DNA of 64,000 nucleotides from Nicotiana tabacum. Lineage: Eukaryota > Streptophyta > Magnoliopsida > Solanales > Solanaceae. Made by a program: the position numbers and the translations under genes. Location: positions 63,036,697-63,100,696 of the forward strand of contig NC_134089.1 in assembly GCF_000715075.1 (NCBI RefSeq), written 5' to 3'. Below are positions 60,069-64,000 of the stretch, in pieces. Position 1 is the stretch's first letter. Every line of letters begins with the position of its first letter. Below the pieces are notes generated by a model. It searched no databases and had not been told where the DNA came from. It was given only the letters and a program-made list of their open reading frames with translations.

Positions 60069-62967
60069 TGTCGCGCCCTCTTTTTCTCGCGAAATCGGGG
60101 TTATGATATTTGGATGGACAACTCGTTCCTTTTGGGAACTAGGTTTTTGCATTTGAAGAGTCGCCACCTAATGATTAAGGTGCATTAGGACACCAATAGA
60201 GATTCAGTTCTAAGTTTGTTTAGGTAACCAGAGATTGGGTAAGGGCTTGAAATTATCCCAAGGAAAAGTGTTAGGCACCCCTCAAGATCCACTAGTGTGG
60301 TTCCCAGCTAGACAATTATTGTGAATTTGGGGTGCAATTAACATATAAGCAGATAAGGCTCAAATAAGAGGGGATTTCAATGTAAAATGTTTTGAAAGTA
60401 AAAAATGTTTGAAAGAGCAATTAAAAGAGCTGATTTTAAATAAGGAGTTACAATGCTTAAAAAAAGAAGGGGGGAATAAAGAAAGGGGGTCATAGGTTTA
60501 CAAAAAATATGGATCACATCAACGAAATATCCGGTAATCACTCATCAATAGAGGGGTTACACGTGGCATTAGCGCACCGGTCATCATATCCATATCCACC
60601 CTTCCCACCTTATTAAGGTATTACAATGCGGATTGGTCTCGATTACTATTGCATGCTATTATCCGTCCCATTCCTATCAATCCCGGAGGTACTTAGGACT
60701 ACTATTCCTAAAGGGAGGGGATATTAGGCTGATTGGTTTCAAAGGATAAAAATCTAAGGCGACATACAAAAATAGATAATATGGCATATAAAGGGGAAAC
60801 ATGTAAACAGACAAAAGGCTCATGTATACCTCCTCAAAACAAAAGCACATAACTAGCATGACTTGCACATACCTTTTAGGTCTGATTTAAAGCACATAAA
60901 GACAAGGGAAGTTAATTGTTGAGGCAGATTAGTTTATTACATAACTCAGATAAGAAGTCCGAATGAGGCCTGTCTGCTGGTTGTAATAACTAACAAAGGC
61001 GGATTCAATTTTACAGTTATTACTCTAAATCTTGCCTAAGTGTTTAGACGGGGTCCTATAGGCATGATATCTACTTAATTCAGAAGGTGGTGAAACAGTG
61101 ATAACTCAAAACGTACTGCTTGAAATCCTATAGGCATGCTTGCTAAACCTTGTTTAAACTAAGGGAACTATTAAACAGAGGTTCAGAATGGACGAATTTA
61201 AATTAGACTAGTTCCAAATTCTGTAGATGATGGTATCTACTATTACTGATTCTAATCCACATAGGCATGATATATAACATTGAATGTGAATGAAATGACT
61301 CAAACTTATTTACGAACCCCTATAGGCATGATTTCTATGTGTTACTGATTTCAGCATGCTACTGGGTTATAACCAATAGGCCCTAAAAAAACATGATATC
61401 TAAACGGTGACAAATGTGCAAAATTTTATATAATCCCTATAGGCGGGTTATCTAGATGTGATGTTGAACAAGTAAGTCCTATAGATATGGTTTCTAAATG
61501 TAATGTGAATATACAGAATTGGAGCGGTCCTATAGGCATGTATTCTAAATGCGATTTGAACAAGTAGAGAATGTAGTCCTATATGCATGTTTTCTACCCT
61601 TGAGCATGCATAATTTCCCAACCCTTTTTTCACTAGCCAGCCCCAAATGTTCATTACAAATTATTACAAACCAGGAATAATAAATTAAATCAGAAAAGTA
61701 CAAAGAAAAGTTACAACCAAAGGAAGCTTGATTCATGACTTCCTCTCTGAGTTATGAGATAAACCAACTCAAAATACCATTGATCCAAAGCCTTTCTCAG
61801 CCTTGAGTGTGTCAAAGTTCCCTAAGGGCCTTAATAGGACCCCGAGTAGTGCTCACACCCAAGTTTTATAATCAGAATAGGGACAAGTGTAGTGTGGAAA
61901 TGCCAACCCTCATGTGTCCAAGTTCAGAGGGAGCTCATGGGTCCCAAGGCAAGGCTCACACAAGAGAGGCAGAACTTAAGTCTAAGAAGAGAGTGAAAAG
62001 TGCAAAAACTGAGTTCTAAGAACTAAGGGAATAAAGGAGAGGGAAAGGGTGATGTGAGTCAGCCATTAACACTTCAAAGAATTGATATTTCACACAAAGG
62101 GGTAGGGGATTGGGAATCCATTGCAAGGGGGCCTATATACTTAGGCATGGGTTGATTTTTGGCAAGCACATCAATAGGGAGTGCTGCCATGCTTGTAAAT
62201 CAACCAAAACACACAACATATAAGGGTAACATGGAGGTTATGATCCTATGAGGATCAAGTTTGGGTCATGCTCAGCAATATTCAATGCTGTCATGCCCCA
62301 AACTAACCACAAGTATTAATCACATTGGGGTAGGGATTTGGGATTCATAATACATTGATTCAGAACAGGAGAAAGGAAATTACAGCATGCTAAATAATGG
62401 TACTAAATTAAATACAAGCAGTAGGCAGACAAGAATGCAAAATCAGTAAGTAAGCATGTTGTTGTTGGTGCTGAAAAACTTAATTAGAACATACCAGTCA
62501 AAGAAGCAAAGTGCAGTAAAGAAAAGTAGCAGGACTTCGAAATATAGCCTTGGATTTCAACCGACTAAACAGGCAGTAGTACAAGTAGTAGTAAAGCAAG
62601 AGAGAGTGTTTGTGTGTAAGTGTGAGTTCAAAACTAAAAGTGTTCGTGTTTGAAAGAGAAGAAGTAACGGGAATTTATAGTTTTTTGAAAACAAGTAAGA
62701 AAGAGGTAATAAGCTACAAACATGTAAACAATCATGATTCAGAATTAATTATACAAGTGATTGCCCTTAATTAAGGGGTCACTTGCTAAACAGGCAGTGA
62801 CAAGTTCGAAATAAGGAAAGCAATCAATTAAAAAGTAGGCTGAAAGTTGCCATAAAAGAAGTGGTAAAATAAAAAGTAAGCAATTCGAGTCTAGGTACAG
62901 AGATACTTTAATTTTGGAAAGGATTCAGTAAGGCAAAAGAGGAAAGAAATCAATTAACCTTAATAGG
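60069..62967 (-). mobile_element. A-like LTR, fourth copy, truncated by a LINE
   Basis: Begins TGTCGCGCCCTC at 60069, has GAGTCGCCACCTAATG, GGTTACCAGAGATTGGG and ten CCTATAGGCATG-type motifs (61050-61590), following the A-family order. It diverges more from A's LTRs than these do from each other, so it is a related subfamily. No PBS lies left of 60069, so this is an outer LTR edge inserted in element C. Similarity stops at about 62967 where the LINE starts. Confidence 0.75.
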
Positions 62968-64000
62968 CAAGTGGAGACATGCTCTTGAGTCTAAAGGTTT
63001 CAAGTTGAGCAGGACGAAGACGGAATACCTAGAGTGCAAATTTGGAGTTGAGCCGACGGAAGCGGGAGTTGAAGTGAGGCTTGACTCTCAAGTCATTCCC
63101 AAGAGGGGTAGTTTCAAGTACCTTGGATTGGTTATTCAGGGGATCGGGGAGATTGACTAGGATGTCACACACCGTATAAGGGTGGGGTGGATGAAGTGGA
63201 TGTTAGCGTCGGGAGTCTTGTGTGACAAGAAAGTGCCACCGTTACTAAAAGGTAAGTTTTATAGAGCAGTGGTTAGGCCTGCAATGTTATATGGAACTGA
63301 ATGTTGGCCGGTAAAGAACTCACACATCTAGAAGATGAAAGTAGCAGAGATGAGGATGTTGAGGTAGATGTGCGGGCATACAAGGATGGATAAGATTAGG
63401 AATGAAGATATTCGAGAGAAGGTGGGTGTGGCCCCCATGGAGGACAAGATGCGGGAAGTAAGACTCAGATGGTTCGGGCACATTCAGAGGAGGAGCACTG
63501 ATGCACCGGTGATGAGGTGTGAGCGACTGGCTGTAGTGGGCACGCGGAGAGGTAGAGGGCGACCTAGGAGTATTGGGGAGAGGTGATCAGACAGGACATG
63601 ACACGACTTAGCATTACTAAGGACATGGCCCTTGACAGAGAATTATGGAGGTCGAGCATTAAGGTTGTAGGTTAGGGGAAAGTTGTGAATATTTCTATAG
63701 CACAATAGAGTGAGACTAGCTAGTTAGGAGTTAGTCTAAGAATGTCATTGGTCGCCTATTGATGCAGGGCTTTACCTGCTAGTTTTACTATACCAGCCAT
63801 CTATTTCGTATTTCGTATTCCGTATTTCATATCTCTTATATTGCTGTTATTTTATTATGCATTTTTATGGTACTAATATATCGGCTCCTATTACCTTTTT
63901 GAGCTGAGGGTCTCCTGGAAATAGTCTCTCTACCCTTTGGGGTAGGGGTAAGGTCTGCGTACATATTACCCTCCCCAGACCCCACTTGTGGGATTATACT
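62968..64000 (+). pseudogene. 5'-truncated RTE-type LINE, second copy
   Basis: Starts in the late [25 protein letters not shown], then [52 protein letters not shown] (open 63368-63586), [20 protein letters not shown] and RRGRGRPRS. In-frame stops near 63158 (TAG after GEID), 63330 and 63366 and a frame change near 63580 make it dead. The 3' UTR ends at the window edge with GGTAAGGTCTGCGTACAT and CCCCACTTGTGGGATTATAC, matching the family 3' end. It is the plus-strand counterpart of 8976-9690 but not its duplicate. Confidence 0.85.

Overview
This is plant nuclear DNA made of layered transposable elements; I found no ordinary host gene, tRNA or rRNA. Very long LTRs, Ogre/Tat-type Ty3/gypsy polyproteins, an RTE-type LINE ending in a TTG-type tail and chromovirus-style LTRs all fit Solanaceae. 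Nicotiana is the most likely genus; that is inference from remembered repeat families, not a search.

Layout. (1) 1-3839: 3' part of a plus-strand gypsy element carrying an antisense gene with three in-frame GT-AG introns, ending in an LTR. It sits in (2) 3840-7577, an LTR remnant of the family called A here. (3) 7578-8975: minus-strand chromovirus-type LTR remnant. (4) 8976-9690: 5'-truncated RTE LINE. (5) 9691-10200: unclassified repeat, continued at 52823-53211, split by (6) element A, 10201-52822, a minus-strand, decayed Ogre-like element with 4.3-4.7 kb LTRs. Element A's 5' LTR (right side) is itself split by (7) element B, 26372-49110, a nearly intact 22.7 kb Ogre-type element flanked by a perfect 5-bp duplication (TATGT). 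(8) 53212-60068: plus-strand element C with a 3.5 kb LTR, an initiator-Met PBS and an interior with no recognisable coding. (9) 60069-62967: another A-like LTR, cut by (10) a second RTE LINE, 62968-64000.

Element B reads, in its own (minus) direction: 5' LTR, PBS matching a tRNA-Arg-like 3' end, ORF1 (plant-mobile-domain-like plus coiled coil), gag-pro, a 164-nt GT-AG intron, RT-RNaseH-second RNaseH-integrase, a 3' UTR with a 41-bp tandem array, polypurine tract, 3' LTR. By eye its two LTRs differ by three substitutions and six homopolymer lengths, so it is very young. The one coding lesion seen is a single-base frameshift in gag at a five-base homopolymer.

Element A has the same plan but is degenerate: ORF1 lost its central domain, catalytic residues of RT and of the second RNaseH are changed, and stops are spread through gag-pol. 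Its 3' UTR has an unrelated 29-bp tandem array. The most unusual shared signal is a roughly 40-nt inverted-repeat module found five times in A and B at module boundaries, whose outer stem bases covary between copies.
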